Of a stretch of DNA of 64,000 nucleotides, positions 17,320 through 25,856 are shown one piece after another. This stretch comes from JAWKRB01 sp041389885. Its GTDB lineage: Bacteria; Myxococcota_A; Polyangia; Polyangiales; Ga0077539. The stretch covers positions 62,001-126,000 of the forward strand of contig JAWKRB010000017.1 of NCBI GenBank assembly GCA_041389885.1, read 5' to 3'. Each line of letters starts with the position of its first letter. Position 1 is the first letter of the stretch. A program made the position numbers and the translations under genes. The notes below the pieces were generated by a model, which was given only the letters and a program-made list of their open reading frames with translations, made no database searches and was not told the DNA's origin.

Positions 17320-17931
17320 ATGAACGACCTCCACCGTCCGAAGATCACCCGCCGCGACGACCGCGCGGCCCTCGAGGGAGCCGGGCTCGGACCGCGCGCG
17401 CAGCGCTCGTGGCGCGCGGGCGTGCTCCTGCGAGGGGGCCTGATCGCCGGCCTGCTCTTCGCGTGGAGCGCGCTCGCCTCGCCGCGCCCCGGGCAGAACC
17501 TGCCGTCGTTTCGCGTGGGCGACCTCGAGGGGCAGACGCACACCGAGCGCGACCTCCTGGGGTCCTGGTCCGTCGTCATCGTGATCACCGACAAGGACTC
17601 GGGGCCGGCGGTCCACGCCTGGTTCGAGCGGGCCTTGCTGGGGCTTCCGTCCTCGGTCCGCGTGGTCTCGATGGCCGCGCTCAGCCTGTTCCCGCTGATC
17701 CCCACCTCGACGATCCTGAGCCGCGCGCGCTCCGACGCCCCGCGGCACCGATGGCGCTCGATCTGGGTCTCCCGCGACGGCTCCCTCGCCACCTCGCTCG
17801 GCCTCGAAGACGGCGAGGATCCGTGGGTGTTCGTGCTCGATCCGAGCGGGCGGGTGACCGAGGTCGTCCACGCGCCGGTCGACGAGTCAGGCGTCGCGCG
17901 GCTGCGCGCGGCGCTCCGGGCGGCGCTGTAA
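17320..17931 (+). CDS. Membrane-anchored thioredoxin-fold protein without cysteine
   Basis: 203 residues. A single span at about 34-52 (VLLRGGLIAGLLFAW) and then a redoxin/TlpA-like domain: PGQNLPSFRVGDLEGQ, SWSVVIVITDKDSG where the CxxC would lie, WVFVLDPSGRVTE near the end. There is no cysteine anywhere in the protein, so it cannot act as a thiol oxidoreductase or peroxiredoxin; it may be a binding or sensing derivative. GGAG stands six bases before the ATG at 17320; a longer frame upstream crosses the promoter element and is rejected. Because it shares a promoter motif with the flavoenzyme at 13259, it may belong to the same response. Confidence 0.7.
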   Translation: MNDLHRPKITRRDDRAALEGAGLGPRAQRSWRAGVLLRGGLIAGLLFAWSALASPRPGQNLPSFRVGDLEGQTHTERDLLGSWSVVIVITDKDSGPAVHAWFERALLGLPSSVRVVSMAALSLFPLIPTSTILSRARSDAPRHRWRSIWVSRDGSLATSLGLEDGEDPWVFVLDPSGRVTEVVHAPVDESGVARLRAALRAAL

Positions 17932-17982
17932 CGACGCGAGCCTCGGCGCCGCGCCCCCATCGCCCGAGAGACCGACCGACAA

Positions 17983-18004
17983 ATTGGTTGCGCTCGCAAC
18001 CAAT
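17983..18004. promoter_or_regulatory. Perfect 22-bp palindrome, probable MarR operator
   Basis: ATTGGTTGCG-CT-CGCAACCAAT: ten-base arms without mismatch, ending 19 bases before the GTG of the MarR-type gene. MarR proteins usually repress their own operon by binding such a dyad over the promoter. Confidence 0.7.
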
Positions 18005-18022
18005 CGCGCGCAGGGTGGCGAC

Positions 18023-18488
18023 GTGCACGCCGACCCAGCCCGCGCGCTCCGCGCGCTGTTGCAACAGACCCTCCGGCGCGCGGGGGCGCTGCGCGAGGGC
18101 GCCACCCCCTGCGGCCACGCCCTGCCCATCGCCCACGCGCACGCGCTGATGGCCCTGCTCGCCGAGGGGCCGATGCGGCAGCAGGCGCTCGGGGGTCTCC
18201 TGGGCATCGACAAGTCCAACGTGGCGCGGCTCTGCGCGCGCATGGAGGCGCTCGGGCACGCCGCGCAGCGACCCGACCCCCGCGACGCGCGCGCGCGCCA
18301 GGTCACGCTCACGGCGAAGGGACGACGCCTCGCGGGTGAGGTCGACGCGCGTCGGCGCGCCGGCACGACGCGCTGCTCGCGAGGCTCTCGCGGAGCTACG
18401 CGAGGCGGTGCTCGACGCGCTGCGCGCGCTGAACGAGGCGCTCGCGCAGGAGCCTCCGCACCCGGTCGATTCAGGAGATGAACCATGA
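18023..18488 (+). CDS. MarR-family transcriptional regulator, frameshifted near its C-terminus
   Basis: From the GTG at 18023 (CAGGG eight bases upstream) the frame encodes the MarR winged helix: LLGIDKSNVARLCARMEALG is the recognition helix region and RPDPRDARARQVTLTAKG the wing. After residue 109 the frame turns into Arg/Gly-rich nonsense, while the expected dimerisation helix continues in the other two frames: ARRHDALLARLS (about 18352-18390) and then AELREAVLDALRALNEAL (18396 onward). Two one-base deletions explain this. The restored frame stops at 18488 in an ATGA overlap with the heme lipoprotein gene, strong evidence that it is the original one. The uncorrected frame ends at 18481. Likely controls itself and the next gene through the palindrome at 17983. 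Confidence 0.75.
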
Positions 18489-19015
18489 TGACCCGCGCCT
18501 CGCTGCTGCTCTGCCTCGCGCTCGGATGCGCCCGTCAGGAGGCCCCTCGCCCGCCGCCCGTCGCGGCTCCGGCGCAGCACCCCGCCGACGCCCTGAACGC
18601 CATGGACACCCGCCGACCGGTGCCGCTGCTGCCCATGATGGCGAACCACCAGAAGCAGAACATGCGCGACCACCTCGTCGCCGTGCAGGAGATCGTGGCC
18701 GCCCTCGCCGCCGACGACATGCCCGCGGTGCAGCGCGCGTCGCGGCGCATCGGGTTCTCAGAGTCGATGGGGCGCATGTGCGAGCACATGGGCATGGGCG
18801 CGCCGGGATTCACCGCGCAGGCCACGAACTTTCACCGCACCGCCGACCGCGTCGGCGAGGCCGCGACGCGGGGTGATCGCCCGGGGGTGCTGCGCGCCCT
18901 CAACGAGACCCTGCTCACCTGCACGGGCTGCCACGCCGCGTGGCGTCAGGAGGTCGTCGATGACGCCGAGTGGCGCCGCCGCACCGCCGCGGCGCCGCCC
19001 AGCCACGGACGCTGA
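18485..19015 (+). CDS. Lipoprotein with a single c-type heme site
   Basis: 176 residues. Lipobox LALGC (Cys15), a Pro-rich linker, then a mostly helical domain with many Met and His residues (for example PLLPMMANHQ and MGRMCEHMGMG) and CTGCH (146-150) near the C-terminus. A late CxxCH on the last helix is the cytochrome c-prime arrangement, so a four-helix mono-heme protein is likely. AGGAG stands eight bases before the ATG at 18485. It overlaps the restored MarR frame by four bases and should share its promoter and operator. Confidence 0.75.
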   Translation: MMTRASLLLCLALGCARQEAPRPPPVAAPAQHPADALNAMDTRRPVPLLPMMANHQKQNMRDHLVAVQEIVAALAADDMPAVQRASRRIGFSESMGRMCEHMGMGAPGFTAQATNFHRTADRVGEAATRGDRPGVLRALNETLLTCTGCHAAWRQEVVDDAEWRRRTAAAPPSHGR

Positions 19016-19096
19016 CCCGCGAGGGGCTCCCAGAGGCCGCCGCGAGGCCACGCCCATGACCGGGGCCCCCGAGGGGAACGCGGTCCATCTCCCCGC

Positions 19097-19594
19097 CTAC
19101 GGGGCGCGCACTCGACCCGGCGCGCCCTCGCGCCCCCGCTCGGAGTGGCACGCGTTGCAGTCTCCGTGGGGCGCCGCCCCGCGCATCTCCCGCACCGCCC
19201 CGCCGCGACGCACCGCGACCCGCAGCGGGGGCGTGAGCGCGAGTCGGTGGTAGAAGTTCCCCCCCGAGTTCGTCGCCATCGACGCCGTGCGACCCTGCGC
19301 GTCGGTGACCTCGACGGCCACGGGGTCAGACGCGTCGACGCGCACCCCGAAGCACAGGTCAGGCTCGTGGAGCGTGGGGTACACCGTGCCCGCGGCGGTG
19401 AACACCGCGGCGTCGACGCGCGCGTGGCACGCGATGCAGGCCGCGCCCGGGTTCATCCTCGCCGACGAGGTGTTGCCGCCATCCCAGGTCTCACCGCGAG
19501 AGCAGACCGAGGTCCCGGCGTCGCTCGCTGCGTCGGCGCCGCAGCCCACGATCGCCCAGCAGAGCAGCCACCAGACGCGCGTCACATTCGGCAT
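19097..19594 (-). CDS. Lipoprotein with two CxxCH heme sites
   Basis: 165 residues, signal ending IVGC (Cys18). CIACH (53-57) and CNACH (146-150) flank a domain of about 85 residues that reads like a beta-sandwich (VAVEVTDAQGRTASMATNSGGNFY), similar to carboxypeptidase-regulatory-like folds. The segment RGETWDGGNTSSARMNPG before the first heme site recurs in Myxococcota heme lipoproteins. Probably a periplasmic or outer-membrane di-heme electron carrier. Convergent with the MarR operon. Confidence 0.72.
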   Translation of the reverse strand: MPNVTRVWWLLCWAIVGCGADAASDAGTSVCSRGETWDGGNTSSARMNPGAACIACHARVDAAVFTAAGTVYPTLHEPDLCFGVRVDASDPVAVEVTDAQGRTASMATNSGGNFYHRLALTPPLRVAVRRGGAVREMRGAAPHGDCNACHSERGREGAPGRVRAP

Positions 19595-19755
19595 CGTGCC
19601 TCGCGCGCGACCCGCGTGGCAATTGCGCCGCGCGGCCCTACGAGGCGCGACCCGCGCGCGAAGACCGCACGCTCCCCCCGGCGGACCGCCCCCTCTACGG
19701 CGCCTGATTCAGCCGGGACCTCGCTCTGTGCGCGCGCCATCGGTGCGATGGCGTC

Positions 19756-20457
19756 TCAGGCTCGCAGCCGACGCCCCGGGTCGACATCGAGCTTGAGCAG
19801 CAGACGTCGCCCTCCCGCGTCGCTCACCGGCGGCGAGCGATGGATCGCGCCGAGGCCCTTGTTCCCAGGCCACGCGTCGCCCTTGAGGAGCCCGAACCAC
19901 CCGCGCTCGAAGCTCCGCACCTCGCCCTCGCGCGGGACCACCGCGAGGTTCGTGTCGCGCAGGCTCAGGCCCTGCTTGCCCAGTCCTCCGCGCAGCGCCG
20001 CCGACTCGGGGACCCACTGGGTGCCAGCGCCCGCGTAGGTGCAGAGCCCGCGGAGCCCCACGGCGTCGACGTGAAAGCGCCGGCACATGTCATGGGTCAC
20101 CCGCGCGAAGGTGGCGAGCACCCGCGGTGACTCCGTCACGGAGTGGTACTGCCGCACGAGCAGCTCGATGTCGGCCCGCAGCGCGTCGCGGTGCGTGCCC
20201 GCCGGCAGCGCGTGCAGGAGGCCCGAGGCGTCGGGGGCGGCGCCGTCGAGCTCCTGCTGCGCGTTGAACTCCACCTCGTCGACCACGCGGTCGAGCCACG
20301 CGGCGAGGCCGGTGCCGAGGGCGCGGCGCCAGATGCAGAGGTTCATCGCGGGGTCGAGCACCCGCGCGAGCTCCTGCGGGCCGTCGGCGAACACGTGCCG
20401 CGGCGCCACGGGAACCCGCGCGCTCACGAGGTCCTCCCACTCCAGACGGACCGACAC
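19756..20457 (-). CDS. DUF1826 protein
   Basis: 233 residues. LDPAMNLCIWRR (35-46), DMCRRFHVDAVGLRGLCTYAG, GTQWVPE, FGLLKGDAWPGN and HRSPPV match the DUF1826 family over its whole length. The conserved Cys, His and Asp residues in DMCxxFHxD look like a metal or ligand site, but the function is unknown. The ATG lies three bases after the L33 stop and the gene is last in the COG0523-L33-DUF1826 operon. From memory, DUF1826 genes occur beside zinc-responsive COG0523 genes in other proteobacteria, which fits this context. Confidence 0.85.
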   Translation of the reverse strand: MSVRLEWEDLVSARVPVAPRHVFADGPQELARVLDPAMNLCIWRRALGTGLAAWLDRVVDEVEFNAQQELDGAAPDASGLLHALPAGTHRDALRADIELLVRQYHSVTESPRVLATFARVTHDMCRRFHVDAVGLRGLCTYAGAGTQWVPESAALRGGLGKQGLSLRDTNLAVVPREGEVRSFERGWFGLLKGDAWPGNKGLGAIHRSPPVSDAGGRRLLLKLDVDPGRRLRA

Positions 20458-20460
20458 GGC

Positions 20461-20634
20461 TCAGCCCTGCTTCTTGGGGTTGGGCATCTTCGCCTCGACG
20501 AAGAGCACGTGCTTGCGGATGCGGGGGTCGTACTTCTTGAGCTCGAGCTTGCCCGTCATCGTGCGCTTGTTCTTGGTGGTGTAGTAGGTCGTGCCGGTGC
20601 CTGCGGTGGACACCAGGCGGATCATGTCGCGCAT
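20461..20634 (-). CDS. rpmG: 50S ribosomal protein L33, zinc-independent (C-minus) form
   Basis: 57 residues, starting MRDMIRLVSTAGTGTTYYTT and containing KNKR and KLELKKYDP. The cysteines of the zinc-ribbon form of L33 are absent: TGTTYYTT and DPRIRKH stand where CxxC pairs occur. The position between a COG0523 GTPase (6 bp upstream) and DUF1826 (3 bp downstream) suggests this copy replaces a zinc-binding paralogue when zinc is short, a pattern established for L31, L33 and L36. It may alternatively be the only L33 in the genome. Confidence 0.93.
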   Translation of the reverse strand: MRDMIRLVSTAGTGTTYYTTKNKRTMTGKLELKKYDPRIRKHVLFVEAKMPNPKKQG

Positions 20635-20640
20635 GGTCGA

Positions 20641-21864
20641 TCAGCCTCCTGCCGCGTCGTCCGCGGCCTCGTCGTCCCAGTCCACGAAGGGGTCGGGCAG
20701 GGCGGCCCAGGCCCTCGGCCCCTTCTTCATCTCCGCGTCGGTGAGCAGCGCGCCGTCGAGCATCGCGGTGAGCGCGTCGCGGTTCATCCTCGCGCCGATG
20801 ACGACGATCTCCTGACGGCGGTCGCCCCAGGGCTCTTGCCAGAGGGCGTCGCGTTCGGCCTTGAGGTCGTCGTCGAAGGCCTCGTCGGGCAGCGCCGCGA
20901 GCCAGGGCCCTCCCGGCTCCGTGCGGCACGCCCCGCCCGCGTGGGACCACACGCCCAGGGTGTTCATGCGCGAAGCGATCCAGAAGAAGCCCTTGGAGCG
21001 CAGCACCCCCGGCCACTCCTTGCCCGTGAGGGCCCAGAAGCGCTCGGGGTGAAAGGGCCTCCGCGCGCGGTACACGAAGCTCTCGATGCCGTACTCCGCG
21101 GCCTCGGATCGGCTCTCTCCCCGCAGGGTCTGCAGCCACCCCGGAGACTCCGCCGCGGCCGCGAGGTCGAAGCGCCCCGTGTCGAAGACCCTCTCCAGGG
21201 CGACGCGGCCGAAGTGCGACCGCACGATCTCCGCGCGGGGGTTCAGCGCGCGGAGCAGGCCCTCGGTGGCGTTGAGGGTCTCGTCGTCGACGCGGTCGAC
21301 CTTGTTGAGCACGATGACATCGGCGAACTCGGCCTGCTCCACGAGCAGGTCGACCACCGTGCGGTCGTCTTCGTCAGAGAGCGCGAGGCCCTGCTCCTTG
21401 AGCTCCTTCGCCTCGCGCCAGTCGTCCAAGAAGCTCCCGGCGTCGACCACGGTGACCATGGTGTCGAGCCGCGCCACGTCCGAGAGGCTCACCCCCTGCT
21501 CGTCGGTGAAGGTGAAGGTCTCGGCCACGGGCATGGGCTCGGAGATCCCCGTGCTCTCGATGAGCAGGTAGTCGAAGCGCCCCTCCCGCGCGAGGCGGGT
21601 CACCTCCGTGAGCAGGTCCTCGCGCAGCGTGCAGCAGATGCAGCCGTTCGACATCTCCACCAGCGACTCCTCGGTGCGTCGCAGCGCGGCGCCCCCAGAG
21701 GCCACCAGCGCGGCGTCGATGTTCACCTCGCTCATGTCGTTCACGATCACCGCCACCCGCCGCCCCTCGCGGTTGTTCAGCGCGTGGTTCAGCAGGGTGG
21801 TCTTGCCCGCCCCCAGAAAGCCCGAGAGCACCGTCACCGGCAGTCGCAAATCCTTCGTGTCCAT
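20641..21864 (-). CDS. COG0523 GTPase, putative zinc metallochaperone (CobW/ZigA/YeiR group)
   Basis: 407 residues. Walker A GFLGAGKT (15-22), the CxCC metal site CICC (75-78), ESTG, NKVD, and the C-terminal CobW domain with RSKGFFWIASR. It has a long acidic end (DPFVDWDDEAADD). Members bind zinc and GTP and deliver metal to client enzymes; the subgroup with GAGKTTLLNHAL and a following C-minus ribosomal protein is usually under Zur control. First gene of the three-gene operon; its promoter lies in the AT-rich segment 21865-21923. Confidence 0.9.
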   Translation of the reverse strand: MDTKDLRLPVTVLSGFLGAGKTTLLNHALNNREGRRVAVIVNDMSEVNIDAALVASGGAALRRTEESLVEMSNGCICCTLREDLLTEVTRLAREGRFDYLLIESTGISEPMPVAETFTFTDEQGVSLSDVARLDTMVTVVDAGSFLDDWREAKELKEQGLALSDEDDRTVVDLLVEQAEFADVIVLNKVDRVDDETLNATEGLLRALNPRAEIVRSHFGRVALERVFDTGRFDLAAAAESPGWLQTLRGESRSEAAEYGIESFVYRARRPFHPERFWALTGKEWPGVLRSKGFFWIASRMNTLGVWSHAGGACRTEPGGPWLAALPDEAFDDDLKAERDALWQEPWGDRRQEIVVIGARMNRDALTAMLDGALLTDAEMKKGPRAWAALPDPFVDWDDEAADDAAGG

Positions 21865-21875
21865 GAGCCGGGCGT

Positions 21876-21917
21876 GTTATTGCAACTTTGCTGCAAATGC
21901 AAACAAGTAACAATAAC
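21876..21917. promoter_or_regulatory. AT-rich divergent control region with inverted repeat, possible Zur site
   Basis: GTTATTG (21876-21882) and CAATAAC (21911-21917) form a seven-base inverted repeat; inside it TTGCA (21880-21884) and TGCAA (21892-21896) form another. The GTTAT/ATAAC half-sites recall Fur-family (Zur) boxes, but the spacing is not a classical box. This is by far the most AT-rich stretch of the neighbourhood and sits between the COG0523 operon and the metallo-hydrolase gene. Confidence 0.45.
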
Positions 21918-21923
21918 TCCCGG

Positions 21924-22823
21924 ATGGATGTGGTGTTCTGGGGCGTTCGCGGGAGTGTTCCGTGCCCCGGTCGGGCCTTCGCGCGCTACGGCGGCAACAC
22001 GAGCTGCGTGGAGCTGCGCGCGGGGGGCACGACGGTGATCTTCGACGCGGGCACGGGGATTCGCGCGCTCGGCCGCTCCCTTCATCGCCGGGGCACCCGC
22101 GAGGCGCACCTCTTTCTCTCCCACGCGCATTGGGATCACATCTGCGGCTTCCCCTTCTTCAACCTCGCGTACGACCCGGGGTTCACGCTGCACGTGCGGG
22201 GCGGTCGCAACGACCACGGCGGCGTGCGCGACGCGCTCTCGGGGCAGATGACCCGACCGCTCTTCCCCGTGGCGCTCGACAACCTCCGCGCGACGCTGCG
22301 CTTCGACGACATCACCGCGGGCGGCGCCCTCTCCCTCCCGGGTGACCTCCGCATAACCACCGCCGCGCTGAGTCACCCCGATGGCGCCACGGCCTACCGC
22401 GTCGAGCACCGCGGTCTCGCGGCCTGCTACGTGACCGACGTGGAGCACACCCCGGGCGCCCTCGACCCCGCGGTGCTCGCGCTGATCCACCGCGCAGACC
22501 TCGTGATCTACGACTGCACCTACGAGGACCGCGAGCTCGACGCGCACCGCGGCTGGGGGCACTCCACCTGGCAGCAGGGCGTGCGCCTCTGCCGCGCCGC
22601 GGGGGTCCGGCGCCTCGCGATCTTTCACCACGATCCCGAGCGGCGAGACGACCAGCTCGACGACCTCGCCCGACGCGCCCGCGCGACCTGGCGCGGCGCC
22701 TTCGTCGCGCGTGAGGGGCGGCGCCTCACCCTGCGATTGTCGCGCGGCACCCCAGAGGTGAGCGAGCCCAGCGTGTCGCGCTCGCCCACCACCATCGGGC
22801 GACGGTCGCCGCGTCCCCCGTAG
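21924..22823 (+). CDS. Metallo-beta-lactamase-fold hydrolase
   Basis: 299 residues from the ATG at 21924, which gives the usual MxVxFWGVRGSxPCPG start of this group; earlier in-frame starts at 21888 and 21897 lie in the control region. HAHWDH (67-72) is the di-zinc HxHxDH motif; SHPDG, DVEHTPG and FHHDP supply the remaining ligands. The group is annotated as cAMP phosphodiesterase-like or ribonuclease-Z-like hydrolases; the substrate is unknown. Being a zinc enzyme divergent from the zinc-starvation operon, it may share its regulator. Confidence 0.82.
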   Translation: MDVVFWGVRGSVPCPGRAFARYGGNTSCVELRAGGTTVIFDAGTGIRALGRSLHRRGTREAHLFLSHAHWDHICGFPFFNLAYDPGFTLHVRGGRNDHGGVRDALSGQMTRPLFPVALDNLRATLRFDDITAGGALSLPGDLRITTAALSHPDGATAYRVEHRGLAACYVTDVEHTPGALDPAVLALIHRADLVIYDCTYEDRELDAHRGWGHSTWQQGVRLCRAAGVRRLAIFHHDPERRDDQLDDLARRARATWRGAFVAREGRRLTLRLSRGTPEVSEPSVSRSPTTIGRRSPRPP

Positions 22824-22923
22824 CCGACGGAACTCCCCCATGACGCGCAGCGACCTCGCCGCGCCGCGGGCACGATCGAGTTGCCTCCTGCGACCCGTGG
22901 TGCCCTCGGTGCATCTACGATCG

Positions 22924-23985
22924 GTGCGCACCGCCTACACCGCCGTCTCCCTGTGCCTTCTCTCCCTCGGGTGCTCGCCCGAACTGGTGGCGGTGCCACC
23001 TTCTCAGGACGCCTCCGCGGAGGACGCTGCGCCCCCCACCGACCTCGGCGCGCCGGCGACCGACACAGGCGCACAGGCGCCTGACGGCGGAGCGCCCGCG
23101 TCGGACGTCGCCGTGACGCCCGATGTGGTGATCGCCACCGATGTGCCGTCGCCGCTCGACGTGGCGACAGCCCCCGACGTGATCGCGCCGACGGACGTGG
23201 CGACGGCCCCCGACGTGCCTGCGCGTCCCGACGTGCCTGCGCCTCCCGACGTGGTGACCGCGCCCGACAGCGGCGCCGCCGAGGGACCGCCCTCCGCGTT
23301 CGTCGACGCCCTGATCGGCACCTGGGCGACGCGCACCCGCACCCTCACCGAGCAGACCGTGCCCGTGCTCGGGACGGTGCGCACCACGAGCAGAGCCTAC
23401 GCTATCGCGGTGTTTGCCCGCGCCGGGTCGACGGTCACGGTGACGGAGCGCGCCTGCCGGGTGGTCTTCGACCGCTCGTCGCTCGGCACCACGTCCATCA
23501 GCGACCGCGCGGTGCAGGCCCTCGCGCCCGCGACCGCGCCGATCGCCTTCGCCCAGGTGGGCGGCGCGTGGCGCTGGAGCCGCGCGGCCCGCAGCGTCGC
23601 CGTGGGGTGGAGGCCGAGCATGAACGCCGACGAGGCCCTGCCCGCGACGCGCACCGACCCGCGCGTGGTCGACAGCGACGGCGACGGCAACCCTGGCGTC
23701 TCGGTGCGGATCATGAACCTGCTCGCCAACGGCTCGGTGTACGTCGTGCAGAGGCAGCGCAGCGCCCTCTCGGGGGATCAGGCGAGCGACCGCACGCCCC
23801 GCGCGGTCAACGACCCCTCCGGCTCGACCCAGCGCACCATCGGCGCCTCGACCAACCTCCTCGCGCAGGACATCCCCTCCCGCGTCGACACCGCGCCGAC
23901 CAACAACGGCGTCACCTTCGCGCGGCTCGCGCCCGACGCCGACTGCGCCGCGGTGATCGCGCGGCTGCCCATGCTCTTCCCGTAG
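22924..23985 (+). CDS. Lipoprotein with Asp-Val-Pro repeat linker
   Basis: 353 residues from the GTG at 22924, which directly begins a signal peptide ending LLSLGC; an ATG at 22840 in the same frame would put 28 extra residues in front. The lipobox is followed by about 85 residues of low-complexity linker with TAPDV and ARPDVPAPPDV repeats, then a globular part of about 240 residues with FVDALIGTWATRTRT at its start and DSDGDGNPGVSVRI, which may bind calcium, in the middle. Function unknown; the layout is that of a surface lipoprotein held away from the membrane. Confidence 0.68.
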   Translation: MRTAYTAVSLCLLSLGCSPELVAVPPSQDASAEDAAPPTDLGAPATDTGAQAPDGGAPASDVAVTPDVVIATDVPSPLDVATAPDVIAPTDVATAPDVPARPDVPAPPDVVTAPDSGAAEGPPSAFVDALIGTWATRTRTLTEQTVPVLGTVRTTSRAYAIAVFARAGSTVTVTERACRVVFDRSSLGTTSISDRAVQALAPATAPIAFAQVGGAWRWSRAARSVAVGWRPSMNADEALPATRTDPRVVDSDGDGNPGVSVRIMNLLANGSVYVVQRQRSALSGDQASDRTPRAVNDPSGSTQRTIGASTNLLAQDIPSRVDTAPTNNGVTFARLAPDADCAAVIARLPMLFP

Positions 23986-24086
23986 CGCGCGTCGCGAGGG
24001 CGCTCTGGGGCCCTACGGCCTCTCTTCGTGCGGGTCCTCCCATTCGGTGACCACCACCCCGCCGCTGTCGGCGCGGAGCGCGCGGC

Positions 24087-25826
24087 TCAGGGCCGCGACG
24101 CCGCGGCGCGCACGCGGGACCAATCCGTCATGAACGACTCGAACACGCCGTCGTCCTCGACGCGCAGCAGGGTCTCGTCGTTCTCGCGCAGCGCCCCGCC
24201 GGTCCAGTTGTGCGAGCCGGTGAAGACCAGCCGACGGCGCGACCGCGAGCCCGCGTAGCGCGCGTCGATGAGCAGGTACTTGGAGTGCAGCGCCCACCCG
24301 CCCGCGCTCGCGCGGTAGAGCGTGAGGCCCACGCCCCCGTCGCGCAGCGCGGCGCGCACCCGCGGCCCGATGGGGATGTGCGCGTCGCCCACGACGACCT
24401 GCACGTCGCACCCCTCCTGACGACGACGGCGCAGGGCCTCGGCGACGGCGAGGCGCGCGTTCGTGAAGAACGCCATCGCCACGCGAACGCGCCCGCCCGA
24501 GCGGCAGTCGACGTTGTTCAGCACCGACACCACCGTGTCGCCCGCGTCGCGAGGAAAGAAGTACGCGCGGGTGTGAAAGCTGCCGTCGGCGGTGTGGTAG
24601 TAGCCGCGCCGCACGATGTCGCGCCGCTGCTGCTCGAAGACCCGCTCGTAGGCGGCGAAGAGCCTGCTGTCGCCGCGCACGATCACGGCGTTGTTGTGCC
24701 GCCGACGCTGCGAGCCCGAGAAGTTGTGCGACGACTGCACCACGACGCTCCGCGAGCCGTCGTCGAGGGCCGAGAAGAGAGAGGTCTTGTGGTGCATGAT
24801 CCCGGTGCCGAGGCACGCCGTGCCGGGCGCGCCGCACACGGTCACGCGCGCACGACCCAGGGCCCGAATCAGCGCAGGCACGGCGGACGAGGCGGGGTCG
24901 TCCGCGCCGCCGTCGACCACCACGCGCACGTCCACGCCGCGGTTGTGCGCGTCGATCAGCGCCTGCGCCACGACGCTGCGGGTGAAGGTGAACACCGCGA
25001 CGCGCACCCGCGACCGCGGCAGCGCGCGGCGAATCAACGACACGATCGCGTCCTCGACGGCGCCGTCGGGCTCGTCGTCCGAGGGGCGCACCGAGAACAC
25101 CGACTGAAACCGCGGCGGAGGCTGCGCGGGGCGGGCCTCGAGGCAGAGGTAGTTGTCGCTCCAGGGGTGCGGGTCGCGGGGCTCGATCCACGGCACGCAG
25201 TCGCCCGCGGGGGGCGCCCCGGCGTGGCTCCAGCGCAGCGCCCATGGGCTGTCGCTGGGCAGGCAGAGAAAGTTGTCAGACCAGCCGTGAGGGTCTGCGG
25301 GCTCGGTGATCGCGGTGCAGCGCATCCCCTCGTAGGGGCGCGCGCTCGACCAGCGCAGGCCGATGTCGGTGGGGGTGCAGATCACGTTGTCGCGCCACCC
25401 GTCCGAGTCGTCGGGGTCGTTCACGGAGACGCAGTGCGCGCCCGCGATGGGGCCGCTGCACGACCACTGCAGGGGGCCCGCGGAGCGGCGACAGTCCTCC
25501 GGGGTGAACCCAGCGTCGGGCGCGGGCGCGGCGGGATCGGGCGGCGACGGAGGCTCGGGAGGGCCACCGTCTTCGGGCGGGGGCGGCGGCGGGGGATCTT
25601 CCGGAACTCCCCCCTCGGCGGGCTCGGGCTCGGGCTCGGGCTCGGGGGGCTTGGGCCCCGCGTCTTCGTCGGGGAGCGGGGTCGCCTCGGCGTCCTGGTC
25701 GATCACGAACTCCGGGTCGTCCTCTTCGACCGGCGCGGAGGGGACCGCCGAGATCACGGTGCCCGCCTCCGCGCACCCCACCAGCGTCAGCAGCAGCGTC
25801 AGCCAGGCGACCCGCATACGCGCCAT
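24087..25826 (-). CDS. Phospholipase D-like lipoprotein with three Trp-rich repeats
   Basis: 579 residues. Signal ending LVGC, an acidic Pro-rich linker (about 30-105), three repeats ending GWRDNVIC, GWSDNFLC and PWSDNYLC (about 125-245), and two PLD-like halves. The halves contain MHHK followed by SSHNFSG and LHSK followed by TGSHNWTG; HxK plus the late SHN is the degenerate HKD motif, with both His-Lys pairs intact. A surface-attached phosphodiesterase or nuclease is likely. The repeats resemble those of some beta-prism or lectin-like modules, but I cannot name them. The ATG at 25817 is an alternative start. Confidence 0.78.
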   Translation of the reverse strand: MARMRVAWLTLLLTLVGCAEAGTVISAVPSAPVEEDDPEFVIDQDAEATPLPDEDAGPKPPEPEPEPEPAEGGVPEDPPPPPPPEDGGPPEPPSPPDPAAPAPDAGFTPEDCRRSAGPLQWSCSGPIAGAHCVSVNDPDDSDGWRDNVICTPTDIGLRWSSARPYEGMRCTAITEPADPHGWSDNFLCLPSDSPWALRWSHAGAPPAGDCVPWIEPRDPHPWSDNYLCLEARPAQPPPRFQSVFSVRPSDDEPDGAVEDAIVSLIRRALPRSRVRVAVFTFTRSVVAQALIDAHNRGVDVRVVVDGGADDPASSAVPALIRALGRARVTVCGAPGTACLGTGIMHHKTSLFSALDDGSRSVVVQSSHNFSGSQRRRHNNAVIVRGDSRLFAAYERVFEQQRRDIVRRGYYHTADGSFHTRAYFFPRDAGDTVVSVLNNVDCRSGGRVRVAMAFFTNARLAVAEALRRRRQEGCDVQVVVGDAHIPIGPRVRAALRDGGVGLTLYRASAGGWALHSKYLLIDARYAGSRSRRRLVFTGSHNWTGGALRENDETLLRVEDDGVFESFMTDWSRVRAAASRP

Positions 25827-25856
25827 CGTAGGGCGCCTCCCGACGCCGTGTACATC

